Assembly (NCBI GenBank): GCA_950097015.1
Contig: CATNEN010000002.1
Span: 8,261,501 to 8,325,500 of the forward strand
Direction: 5' to 3'
Origin: Macrostomum hystrix
Taxonomy: Eukaryota > Platyhelminthes > Macrostomidae
DNA: 64,000 bases
Shown: positions 34,262 through 45,330 of the stretch, piece after piece
Layout of the letters: each line of letters begins with the position of its first letter
Position numbering within the stretch: the stretch's first letter is position 1
Notes under the pieces: model-generated
What the model saw: the letters and a program-made list of their open reading frames with translations, nothing else
The model's database searches: none
Told to the model about the DNA's origin: nothing
Program-made: the position numbers and the translations under genes

Positions 34262-34565
34262 TATAGGCAGAGAGTAGACATTGAGGTAGGCAGAGGGTAG
34301 ACATTGAGGTAGGCAGAGAGTAGACATTGAGGTAGGCAGAGGGTAGACATGGAGGTAGGCAGAGGGTACACATGGAGGTAGGCAGAGAGTAGACATCGAG
34401 GTAGGCATAGGGTAGACACTGAGGTAGGCAAAGAGTAGACATTGAGGTAGGCAGAGGGTAGACATGGAGGTAGGCAGAGGGTAGACATGGAGGTAGGCAT
34501 AGAGTAGACATTGAGGTAGGCATAGGGTAGACATGGAGGTAGGCAGAGGGTAGAAATGGAGGTAC
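34262..34565. repeat. 22-bp minisatellite
   Basis: About fourteen copies of a unit containing gaggtaggcagagggtagac. Minus-strand frames through it are artefacts of the repeat. Confidence 0.9.
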
Positions 34566-34892
34566 TGGTGAAGGAGGTAAAAATAAATCACAAACAGAAG
34601 TCGCTTCAAGACATTTTAAAAATTACTGCAGACGAAAATCTTATTGCGAGGCTGCGAACCAAATGTTTTATTTTGGCACAGCGGCAGCCATGATTTTGCG
34701 CTTGGGGCTGAATCAGACTGAAAAATACTGGGCATTGCTTCCAGATGGAAGATGGTAATGTCACAGTCATTGAAAAAAATCATTTAGTAGCAGAAAAGAA
34801 GAACAAATTGAACAGGCCTTAGTACAGGCCTGTTAATACAAGTTAATACAAGAGTTCAAATATAAGATACTCGTAATTATTCTCGACCAGCT

Positions 34893-35612
34893 GATTCCAG
34901 CACCCACCACCCCACAGCTCAGTCCAGCACCCACCACCCACCACCCCATAGCTCAGTCCAGCACCCACCACCCCATAGCTCAGTCCAGCACCCACCACCC
35001 CATAGCTCAGTCCAGCACCCACCACCCCACACCTCAGTCCAGCACCCACCACCCCATAGCTCAGTCCAGCACCCACCACCCCATAGCTCAGTCCAGCACC
35101 CACCACCCCATAGCTCAGTCCAGCACCCACCACCCCATAGCTCAGTCCAGCACCCACCACCCCACACCTCAGTCCAGCCCCCACCACCCCCGCAGCTCAG
35201 TCCAGCACCCACCACCCCCGCAGCTCAGTCCAGCACCCACCACCCCATAGCTCAGTCCAGCACCCACCACCCCATAGCTCAGTCCAGCACCCACCACCCA
35301 CCACCCCGCAGCTCAGTCCAGCACCCACCACCCCGCAGCTCAGTCCAGCACCCACCACCCCATAGCTCAGTCCAGCACCCACCACCCCATAGCTCAGTCC
35401 AGCACCCACCACCCCATAGCTCAGTCCAGCACCCACCACCCCATAGCTCAGTCCAGCACCCACCACCCCACACCTCAGTCCAGCCCCCACCACCCCCGCA
35501 GCTCAGTCCAGCACCCACCACCCCCGCAGCTCAGTCCAGCACCCACCACCCCACAGCTCAGTCCAGCACCCACCACCCCCGCAGCTCAGTCCAGCACCCA
35601 CCACCCCGCAGC
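34893..35612. repeat. ~26-bp minisatellite in the SNX19-A 3' UTR
   Basis: About 27 copies of a unit containing cagctcagtccagcacccac. It abuts the SNX19-A stop codon, and each unit carries a copy of the last codons plus stop (CTGGACTGAGCTG on the minus strand). It therefore lies in the 3' UTR. Unit B has only about seven copies (48497-48678). Confidence 0.9.
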
Positions 35613-38600
35613 TCAGTCCAGCAGCCGCAGGGCCAGCAGGCAGTCGATGGCGCAGGCGGAAACAAGTCGCCGATTGGCCGCAGCCGAGCCGAGGACCCGG
35701 CGCGCTTCGCTCGCGACTCGGTCCGGCCACCGGCTTGGCAGCAGGCGGAATATCGATGGCGGCTCTAACTGCAGCTGCTGAGTGTCTTCGCCGACCTGAA
35801 ACTCCGGGCGGATGATCATGGTGAGACGGTCCAGCAAGCGAGTGAGGCGCAGTGGAGTCAGCAGTCGATGGCTCACTAGGTGGATGGCCCTGAAGGACAA
35901 TGGGATCAAATTTAAGGATTCGAATAAGGGATCTATAAGGTAGGCTTCGCAGTAGCGATTGCACCAGGGATGACATAAATAACTACACTAGAGACTAAAT
36001 TAGGGATTACACCTGGCAATAGCAATTGGGAAGGGGTTGCATTAAAGATTGGACAATGGATCGCATTAAGGATTTTATTACGGATTTTATCAGGGATCAC
36101 AAAAGGAATTCCATTAAAGATTGCATCAGGTGTTGCATTGGAATTGCATTGCGTGGCATTGGGACTGCATCAGGGAATGGATTATGGATCGTTTTAGGGA
36201 TTGCATTAGGGATTGTATAACTGATTGGATTACGGAATGCATACAGGGTTGCAGTAAAGATTGAATTAGGGATGGTATAAGGAATCTAATTATCAATTGC
36301 ATTAGGGACTGAATTACAGATTGAATTAGGGATTGAATTAGGGATTGCATTAGGGATTGCATTAGGGATTGCATTAAGGGTTCTATTAGGGATTGCATTA
36401 GGGATTGCATTAAAGATTGATTAAGGGTTGTATTAGGGATTGCAATAAAGATTGATAAAAGGTTCTATCAGGGATTGCATTAGGGATTGCATTAAGGGTT
36501 CTATTAGGGATTGCATTAGGGATTGCATTAGGGATTGCATTAAGGGTTGTATTAGGGATTGCATTAAAGATCGATTAAAGGTTGTATTAGGGATTGCATT
36601 CTGGGTTGCTATGAATGCTCATCGACTCAAAGAGACCCAGACTGGGTGTCACAACAGCTGACCACAATGGGGGACTAGCAAGCGTTTGAGTTCATTCGCT
36701 CAAAAGAATGAATTGAGCAGTTAAAAATAACAGAAGCAAACAAGTGCAACAGAAGCAGTTAGAAGTGGAAACCCTTAAAATAACAGACGCTGAAGTGGCT
36801 CGTCACAAAGCCCGAGCTGCGGCAGACAGCGGTTTAAAAAGTTCTTTCAACTGTTGATGACAGATTCAGCAGCCTAACAAACTGACTGAGACTGGCAGTG
36901 CGATTTGAGTTCAACGAGTTTACTGCCTGAGTTTACTGTCTGGTTACAATCAGACGAAAAGTAATTTCAATAGCCACACTCATCGGTAAGCTAGTCACAC
37001 TCATGGGTAATCTAGTCACACTCATGGGTAAGCTAGTCACACTCATGGGTGGGTGAGTCACACTCATGGGTAAGCTAGTCACACTCATGGGTGGGTGAGT
37101 CACACTCATGGGTAAGTTAGTCACACTCATGGGTAAGCTAGTCACACTCATGGGTGGGTGAGTCACACTCATGGGTAAGTTAGTCACACTCATGGGTAAG
37201 CTAGTCACACTCATGGGTAAGCTAGTCACACTCATGGGTAAGCTAGTCACACTCATGGGTAAGCTAGTCACACTCATGGGTAAGCTAGTCACACTCATGG
37301 GTAAGCTAGTCACACTCATGGGTAAGCTAGTCACACTCATGGGTAAGCTAGTCACACTCATGGGTAAGCTAGTCACACTCATGGGTAAGCTAGTCACACT
37401 CATGGGTAGGCTAGTCACACTCATGGGTAAGCTAGTCACACTCATGGGTAGGCTAGTCACACTCATGGGTAAGCTAGTCACACTCATGGGTAGGCTAGTC
37501 ACACTCATGGGTAAGCTAGTCACACTCATGGGTAGGCTAGTCACACTCATGGGTAAGCTAGTCACACTCATGGGTAAGCTAGTCACACTCATGGGTAAGT
37601 TAGTCACACTCATGGGTAGGCTAGTCACACTCATGGGTAGGCTAGTCACACTCATGGGTAAGCTAGTCACACTCATGGGTAAGCTAGTCACACTCATGGG
37701 TAAGCTAGTCACACTCATGGGTAGGCTAGTCACACTCATGGGTAAGCTAGTCACACTCATGGGTAGGCTAGTCACACTCATGGGTAAGCTAGTCACACTC
37801 ATGGGTAAGTTAGTCACACTCATGGGTAAGCTAGTCACACTCATGGGTAAGTTAGTCACACTCATGGGTAAGCTAGTCACACTCATGGGTAAGCTAGTCA
37901 CACTATGGGTAAGCTAGTCACACTCATGGGTGGGTGAGTCACACTATGGGTCGGTGAGTCACACTATGGGTGGGTGAGTCACACTATGGGTCGGTGAGTC
38001 ACACTATGGGTCGGTGAGTCACACTATGGGCCGGTGAGTTACACTATGGGTGGGTGAGTCACACTATGGGTTGGTGAGTCACACTATGGTTTGGTGAGGC
38101 ACACTATGGGTTGGTGAGTCACACTATGGGTTGGTGAGTCACTCATGGGTGGGTGAGTCACACTATGGGTGGGTGAGTCACACTATGGGTGGGTGAGTCA
38201 CACTATGGGTGGGTGAGTCACACTATGGGTGGGTGAGTCACACTATGGGTGGGTGAGTCACACTATGGGTTGGTGAGTCACACTATGGGTTGGTGAGTCA
38301 CACTATGGGTGGGTGAGTCACACTATGGGTGGGTGAGTCACACTATGGGTGGGTGAGTCACACTATGGGTGGGTGAGTCACACTATGGGTGGGTGAGTCA
38401 CACTATGGGTGGGTGAGTCACACTATGGGTGGGTGAGTCACACTATGGGTGGGTGAGTCACACTATGTGGGTGAGTCACACTATGGTTGGGTGAGTCAGT
38501 GCAGGTGACTAAAGTTGGGGTTAGTAAATCAGGCAGTTTGCAGGTAGAGTGGTGAATCTCTATAAGCTAATTACCTGGCAGCCAGCAGAGCGCTGAGCTG

Positions 38601-41600
38601 GCACAGCGGAGTCAGCAGGAGCGGCCATCGCAGACAGTCTGGGCAGTACTGGCCGGCCAGCAGCTGGGTCAGCCGGTAGGCAGTCAACTCAATGTCGCGA
38701 AGCGTCTCAACTGACGAGTCGGACGGCTGGCGCTGGGGCACCGGCCGAAAACTGGGCGGAGAGCCTGCGGGAGAGCGGTAGGTCGGATGATCAGGTTTAC
38801 AATAATATAAATAATAACTGCAGGAGGGCTGCGGGCAATGGCACATCATGTGGTGACAATAGACCAGCAGCCAGCAAAGAGGCAATTGTTTTGTTTGAGG
38901 CAAAACTGTGAAATTGTTTTAGGGGCGCTTAAGTTTAGGTTCGAAAGATGGGTCAAGAAATCCTTCGGAAAGGGATTGTTCAAAGGATTATTTCGAGAGA
39001 TGGATCAGGGGATTTTTCGAGAAATTGGTCATGGGATTCTTTCGAGGGATGTGTTCCAAGGATGGGTCAAGGGATCCTTTGCAAAGGAATGGGTCATGGG
39101 ATTCTTTCGAGGGATGTGTTCCAAGGATGGGTCAAGGGATCCTTTGCAAAGGAATGGGTCATGGGATTCTTTCGAGAGATGTGTTCCAAGGATGGGTCAA
39201 GGGATCCTTTGCAAAGGAATGGGTCATGGGATTCTTTCGAGAGATGTGTTCCAAGGATGGGTCAAGGGATCCTTTGCAAAGGAATGGGTCATGGGATTCT
39301 TTCGAGGGATGTGTTCCAAGGATGGGTCAAGGGATCCTTTGCAAAGGAATGGGTCATGGGATTCTTTCGAGAGATGTGTTCCAAGGATGGGTCAAGGGAT
39401 CCTTTGCAAAGGAATGGGTCATGGTATTCTTTCGAGGGATGTGTTCCAAGGATGGGTCAAGGGATCCTTTGCAAAGGAATGGGTCATGGGATTCTTTCGA
39501 GAGATGTGTTCCAAGGATGGGTCAAGGGATCCTTTGCAAAGGAATGGGTCATGGGATTCTTTCGAGAGATGTGTTCCAAGGATGGGTCAAGGGATCCTTT
39601 GCAAAGGAATGGGTCATGGTATTCTTTCGAGGGATGTGTTCCAAGGATGGGTCAAGGGATCCTTTGCAAAGGAATGGGTCATGGTATTCTTTCGAGGGAT
39701 GTGTTCCAAGGATGGGTCAAGGGATCCTTTGCAAAGGAATGGGTCATGGGATTCTTTCGAGAGATGTGTTCCAAGGATGGGTCAAGGGATCCTTTGCAAA
39801 GGAATGGGTCATGGTATTCTTTCGAGGGATGTGTTCCAAGGATGGGTCAAGGGATCCTTTGCAAAGGAATGGGTCATGGGATTCTTTCGAGGGAAGTGTT
39901 TCAAGGATGGGTCAAGGGATCCTTTGCAAAGGAATGGGTCATGGTATTCTTTCGAGGGATGTGTTCCAAGGATGGGTCAAGGGATCCTTTGCAAAGGAAT
40001 GGGTCATGGTATTCTTTCGAGGGATGTGTTCCAAGGATGGGTCAAGGGATCCTTTGCAAAGGAATGGGTCATGGTATTCTTTCGAGGGATGTGTTCCAAG
40101 GATGGGTCAAGGGATCCTTTGCAAAGGAATGGGTCATGGGATTCTTTCGAGTGATAGTTCTGGCGATAGTATAATATTCGATTACATGAACGGATCTGCT
40201 TAAAATGTGGACTGAAATATTAGGTTCGAAATTTCTAACAATGAAATTAAAAGCAGCAGCAGCCACAGACTTACAGTTGCCTCTGTCCTCAGCGAGCTTC
40301 TCTAGCGTTATCTTCTCAGCTCCGATCAGCTCTGACGCGTAGGGAATCTAAAAGAGCAAAGTCAACAAAAAGTTTAACGATTAAATAGACAAAACTATTT
40401 TTAATACTGAATGCCGTGAGTTAAAGAAAGAAAGCAACGAAACAAATACAAAATGAATGAATTTCCAAGAAAAAAGTTTTTTAATTAAACTGTAGCGACA
40501 TTTATAAAATTTTTACGATAAAAAACTAACGTTGTACAGATTTAGGTGACGCTAAAACTATTGGTGGAAGACAATTTATTATGAATGACTAGCCATGCCT
40601 ATGGGTTAGAGGGTGTTCACCTGAACAGAGAACTCAAACTCCAGCTGAGGCTGAGCAGTATGCTCATCGCGAGCCTCCGAGCTGCTCTCGCCGGCTGCTG
40701 CCTGGGACTCGTCAAACGCGGTTGCGAAAGGGACTGCGCTTGAAGAAGCCGACGAAGTTGAGGTTGCTGAGAAAAACTTTGGCAGAAGATCGGCCACGTC
40801 AGACAGCACCTGGACAATAGACATTGGATTGAGGATTATCGCGATGCAACAATGCCCAACAGCCAGTAGGAATTCGTCGCTACTCACCCGCTCCAGTTTT
40901 GGCTTGATCCCGCCCGGCAAGTCGCCGCCGACATCGACTCCAGGTCCTCCTGGCTGAGCGCCGCTGCTGCCGCAGTCACTGTAGTCCAAGAAGGCCTTCA
41001 GCTCGGCAGAGGCGCAAACCTCGGCAATGTCAATCAGAGCCTTGACGGCGCAGCGGTGCAAGAGGGAGAACATTAGCATACTACTCACAGTACGATAAGT
41101 AGAAAGCTGAATAGAAAGCTGAATAAGATTATTTGTCCATTCACTGCTAAAGAAATTCGTGCATTTAGTTCCAGCCACCAATGGTTAGAAGTTCAGAATT
41201 CGGACTGAGAGGTCAGGAGTTCGAATCTCAGCACGGTGGAAACAATTTCTGTTCCCAATTCACCCAGCTGTAAAACGGGTGCTGGCATTAGCTTCGGCGG
41301 TGCCACTGGCTGTGCATCTTGCCAAACTGAGCAGTAAGTCTACTTTTAGTAGTTTTCATCTCTTCGTGGAAAAAGATTAAGTATAGTCAGCACGCCACTC
41401 AGTGAATGCGTACTGCAGGTGACATTTAAGTTAAGTAGTCACGTTACCGAAGTAATTTGTATTAGTGGTGACAATTATTCAATTGACGAACGGAATGTTA
41501 ATAAGTGGTAAAAAAGAGTCACGGATATAGTCAATATAGCGAATATAGTCACGTGACCAAACGTAGTCACGTGACCAAACGTAGTCACGTGACCAAACGT

Positions 41601-44486
41601 AGTCACGTGACCAAACGTAGTCACGTGACCAAACGTAGTCACGTGACCAAACGTAGTCACGTGACCAAACGTAGTCACGTGACCAAACGTAGTCACGTGA
41701 CCAAACGTAGTCACGTGACCAAACGTAGTCACGTGACAAAACGTAGTCACGTGACCAAATGTAGTCACGTGACCAAACGTAGTCACGTGACCGATCGTAG
41801 CCACGTTACCCTGTGGATGCGAATTAGAGGCAAAAACTAAGTAGTCACGTGACCCAGGTATCGTGTTGTTACCTGCAGGAAGTCGCTGAGCAGCTCGATG
41901 CGCCGGGCGATGCGGGCCTCGTGCATCTCGCCAACCACCAGGCGCGACTTGAAGTCAGGGCCGCGCACCGACTGCAGGCGAGCCCGGTGCCGCCGGCTGG
42001 CACACAGGTCTTTGTACAGGCTTGCGAATTGCTTGTAGCGCCGTTTCACCACGCGCTGGCGGCAGACCACTGTCCGATCCGCTGAGTTTGAGTACCACGC
42101 GAGGTACTGCGGGAGCAGAGATGGAGTCAGCTGATGAATCGATGACTCAAATACCAGGGCCGCATGCACTTTATCTCACCTTCACAATGTACAGAGTGTA
42201 GGCCTTGCCCTTCCTGTCAATCACTTTCTCCGTGCCCAGAATGACAATGTTCTCGAATGGCCGCTGTTGTAAGGCGGCGGCGCCTGCTGCTGCCTCCTCG
42301 GAGGCGGTGATGTTGCCTACAGAGGCGCCTAGATACAGCACAGCAATAACAGTGATTGGGTACATGGATTTTTGTCCTCACAACTATCCCTTATCACAGT
42401 TCTGATTATCCCATTCCCTTCACACAGCTCTGATTATCCCACTCCCTTCCCTCAGTTTTCATATTCCTACGAACTCCCAGGAGCAACTCACTAGCGGCTG
42501 TCCTGAGGGCTCTGGACCCATCGCCTCGCGTTGATCCCGTAGGTTCGGCAGCTGTAACGCCGCTGCTATTGGACGATTTAGTCCTTCTTCTGGACAATGG
42601 CAGCGCGCGCTTTGATCTTCTGAAGTCACCGACTCCGCTGACACCCTCGTGAGCTTCTTCAGCGCCACCAACATCGAAGGTGCCGCTGTCTTCCAGCATT
42701 TCAAGGCCGGGAATGCTGCCTCGGACGCGCAGCTTCAGGAATGCCACCCTGGCCGCCTGGATAATTGTAGAAGACGACTGAGTCAGTTGTCACAGTAGCT
42801 TGAATTCTTGAGTAGATGGAAGCTGATTGAACTGCTGTTTAAAGAATCCTTCCTGAAGCCTACGGAGACAGCCATCCTGAAGCCTACGGAGACATCCTCC
42901 TGAGTCTACGGAGACATCCATCCTGAAGTCTACGGAGACATCCTTCCTGAAGTCTACGGAGACATCCATCCTGAAGTCTACGGAGACATCCATCCTGAAG
43001 TCTACGGAGACATCCATCCTGAAGTCTACGGAGACATCCTTCCTGAAGCCTACGGAGACATCCATCCTGAAGCCTACGGAGACATCCATCCTGAAGTCTA
43101 CGGAGACATCCATCCTGAAGCCTACGGAGACATCCATCCTGAAGTCTACGGAGACATCCATCCTGAAGCCTACGGAGACATCCATCCTGAAGTCTACGGA
43201 GACATCCATCCTGAAGTCTACGGAGACATCCATCCTGAAGCCTACGGAGACATCCATCCTGAAGTCTACGGAGACATCCATCCTGAAGTCTACGGAGACA
43301 TCCATCCTGAAGTCTACGGAGACATCCATCCTGAAGTCTACGGAGACATCCATCCTGAAGTCTACGGAGACATCCTTCCTGAAGCCTACGGATTAGAAGC
43401 CTTCTTATAGCTCTTTCCTGAGGTTTTAGGAAAATCCTTTCTGAAGAAAATTCTTAAGTAAAGCCATGAGCAAAGAAACCTTTTGGTCAGTCTCCGTTTC
43501 CTCGGCGTCATCGTCTCCATCAGCTGCCAGATCGGCCTCATCAGCAGCGGTGTCATCATCAGCCAAGCCAAACAGAGCGACTCGGCCGTCGGAAGCCTCA
43601 CCGGCCGACAGCAACCAGTGCGGCAGGAGGAGCTCAGCTAGGTGCTGGGGCTCAGCCAGGTATGTCACAGCAGGTTTGCACAGCCTGTCACGCAGGGAGT
43701 GCAGCAGCAGCTGGCGCAGCGGGGAGCACGCGAACTCCTGCGCTGGCAGCAGGCGCGAAAGCGCCGAGTTTAGAGAGCCTGAATTGAGCAGGAGGTGAGC
43801 AGTCTCATACTCGTGTATGGCTACTAACAAAAGCAGTCATCTCTAGCTAGCACATGCTCATACAGCTCATAAAGCTACTCAATCTGTCCACCAGAACCTG
43901 TCAGAACTGCCTCGGACGCATTCGACCCGAAGTCCGGCCAGTCGACGATGTCCCGAGTCTCGCCATCTTTCAGTTCGGCGAATCGAGCCGCCAGAAAGTC
44001 GTGCGCCAGGCGGAGCAGGCGGGCGGCCATCGCCGGCCTGTCGCAGGCCTCCGCTCGAGTCAGCAGGCCGGCCGCCATGGCGTCTGCGGCCCGGCCGGCC
44101 TCGGCCAGCGTCAGAGCCACCTCCGGACTGTCCAGCTGATCGGCGACAAGGCGGGTCAACCAGGAGGTCAGGCAGAAGTCCATCACCGCCGACTTCAGCC
44201 TGGCCACGGACTGGCGCAGTTCGACTTCCTGTTGTCGTCGAATCACCGAGGGCGCGTCATCGATTTCGTCGAAAATATCGCCGATGCCGAAGTCGAATCC
44301 GACGACAAGGAGGCAGCGAAGCAGGCGCTCCAGGAATTGGCTGGAGTTGTCGGCCAAGGCGAAAGCCAGGGCGGCGAGGACAAGGGCGATGGCGGCGAGC
44401 AGGGGGGTCGAGCCCTGCCACAGCAGCCTCAGCGCGGAGATCAGCACGCAAGCCGTCAGGACCGAGGAGGCCGCCTTGCAGGTCAT
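35613..44486 (-). CDS. SNX19: SNX19 orthologue, copy A (PXA-PX-nexin C sorting nexin)
   Basis: Ten exons on the minus strand: 44486-43898, 43820-43480, 42756-42492, 42328-42180, 42106-41873, 41040-40888, 40809-40621, 40347-40275, 38764-38575, 35889-35613. All phases agree and give 819 residues. Two membrane-type segments (about 8-45) precede a PXA domain (about 75-270); an acidic linker follows; the PX domain (about 420-526) has the phosphoinositide-pocket RRYKQF; the C-terminal nexin domain (about 690-819) ends LLALRLLD. The order matches vertebrate SNX19, which lacks an RGS domain and tethers endolysosomes to ER membrane. The ATG at 44486 is the first in frame, but an acceptor at 44540 could allow a further 5' exon. 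Introns hold 24-, 18-, 65-, 20/21- and 12-bp arrays. It follows VPS41-A on the same strand. Confidence 0.9.
36020..36615. repeat. 12-bp array (gggattgcatta), SNX19-A last intron
   Basis: Tandem and partly degenerate copies of gggattgcatta with aagggttctatta variants. The outer left part (36020-36300) is strongly diverged. Unit B carries a longer array (49086-50115). Confidence 0.88.
36616..36970. other. Unique spacer within SNX19-A last intron
   Basis: Non-repetitive intronic sequence between the 12-bp and 21-bp arrays, conserved in unit B at 50116-50496. No gene content. Confidence 0.6.
36975..37924. repeat. 21-bp minisatellite (gtcacactcatgggtaagc core)
   Basis: About 45 copies in the last SNX19-A intron. 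With a 21-bp period and no stops the array is open on both strands (MGKLVTL on plus, MSVTSLP on minus). These frames are not genes. Confidence 0.93.
37925..38505. repeat. 20-bp AP-1-motif minisatellite (gggtgggtgagtcacactat)
   Basis: About 28 units, of which 27 carry the perfect AP-1 heptamer TGAGTCA by my count. It is evidently related to the adjoining 21-bp array (shared gtcacact-atggg). It lies just downstream, in transcription sense, of the exon 38764-38575. Confidence 0.92.
38817..38883 (-). mobile_element. SINE family 1, 3' end fragment
   Basis: On the minus strand this is the conserved SINE tail (GCCATTGCCCGCAGCCCTCC) running into a short ATT repeat. It lies in the SNX19-A intron next to the 65-bp array. 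Confidence 0.75.
39045..40150. repeat. 65-bp minisatellite, SNX19-A intron
   Basis: About 17 copies of a 65-bp unit containing gggatcctttgcaaagg and gggattctttcgag. The unit has no stop in any plus-strand frame, so all three frames stay open for over 1 kb as a rotating 65-residue repeat. It lies on the strand opposite to SNX19. Confidence 0.93.
41171..41340 (+). mobile_element. tRNA-derived SINE (family 2), SNX19-A intron
   Basis: A tRNA-like head with AATGGTTAGAAGTTCAGAATT and B-box-like GAGTTCGAATCTC closed by GGTGG, then a body with CAGCTGTAAAACGGGTGC. The same copy is in unit B at 55791-55960, so it predates the duplication. Confidence 0.65.
41548..41853. promoter_or_regulatory. 18-bp minisatellite of CLEAR/E-box palindromes
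   Basis: The unit gtcacgtgaccaaacgta repeats 14 times with exact 18-bp spacing from 41548 to 41799; one further GTCACGTGAC is at 41844-41853, 20 bases into the intron after the PX exon. GTCACGTGAC is the consensus CLEAR element bound by TFEB/MITF-type bHLH-Zip factors. Near matches (GTCACGTTAC, GCCACGTTAC) flank it. The array is in an SNX19-A intron; unit B has only three perfect copies. Confidence 0.7.
42860..43392. repeat. 24-bp minisatellite, SNX19-A intron 2
   Basis: About 22 copies of a unit containing ctgaagtctacggagacatc. It is open on the minus strand (MDVSVDFR repeat) but is intronic, between exons 43820-43480 and 42756-42492. Confidence 0.92.
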
Positions 44487-45330
44487 GTCGGATAGGCCAG
44501 CCCTGTCGAGTAGGTCGCAGCTGGTCGCACTGACGCGGGCTGCAAGCACATGTCAGTGTGTCAGTTGACAGTCGCGCCATTCAGCCTCTGTTTTGTCTGA
44601 GTCTACTCAAAACTCACAAGCGAATAAAACAATTCACAGACCGGATTTCTCATTGTACCCCCACGGAGAAGGCAAACTGACTGCATACGCAAGGTAAAAA
44701 CAAAATGATCATTGTATTTAATTAGCACGAATACTGCCAGCAAGATCCTTACAAAGAACAATTAGTCCTGGGTAGATCACAATCAGAAAATAGAGAAGGG
44801 AGAGTTGAAACACAGTTAAATCTGTAGAGTAATCTAACATCAGGATCAACTAACAGTTCACTAGCCTTGAATAATGAGTAATAGCTAAATTGCAAACAGG
44901 AAACCGATCTTTTGTGCAGATGAGAATTTTTCTATTGACAAATTGAATATGCAATTAACATTCAGAGTTCGGAATCAAACAAAAAAATTATCGAGCGAAG
45001 TAATAATAAAAGAATTAAAACATTCGAATTTGATAATAATAAAACACGAACCCTGACCGCTCCTTTCCCGTGTGCTTCTACGTGTGGCGGCTCTTAAATG
45101 GGCCGTTTTAGTGATTTCATGTTTTTGTATGTGTTTTTTTGCGCAAGTGTGGCGACTTATCTAAAAGTAATACGATTGATAAAAGCTGACCCAGAATGCA
45201 CTGGGCAGCGACTATCGCAAAATAAAGCGCGTGCTCACAGCCCTGCATAATATTGTTTCCAAGGGCCTAAAATATTAATAAAACAGAAAAAGCATTCAGA
45301 CAGGCACATACTACTGCTGTGCGGCTGAGG
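44487..45330. other. Intergenic gap between VPS41-A and SNX19-A
   Basis: About 0.84 kb, AT-rich. It must hold the VPS41-A 3' UTR and the SNX19-A promoter, unless both genes are co-transcribed. A ZNF143-like CCCAGAATGCACTGGG motif occurs at about 45191-45206; unit B has a changed base (CCCAGAATACACTGGG). No clear poly(A) hexamer was found. Confidence 0.5.

Noticed and set aside
36933-37917. Overlapping long frames on both strands
   Set aside because: Both derive from the 21-bp repeat; intronic position and pure periodicity argue against a protein.
36975-38505. CRISPR-like array
   Set aside because: Units are direct tandem repeats without unique spacers, in an animal genome.
38838-40203. Plus-strand frames of about 390-440 codons, and their counterparts at 52949-54777
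   Set aside because: They are produced by the stop-free 65-bp repeat and lie antisense within SNX19 introns.
41165-41240. Possible functional tRNA gene
   Set aside because: No good cloverleaf and a long non-tRNA body follow; it fits a SINE head better.
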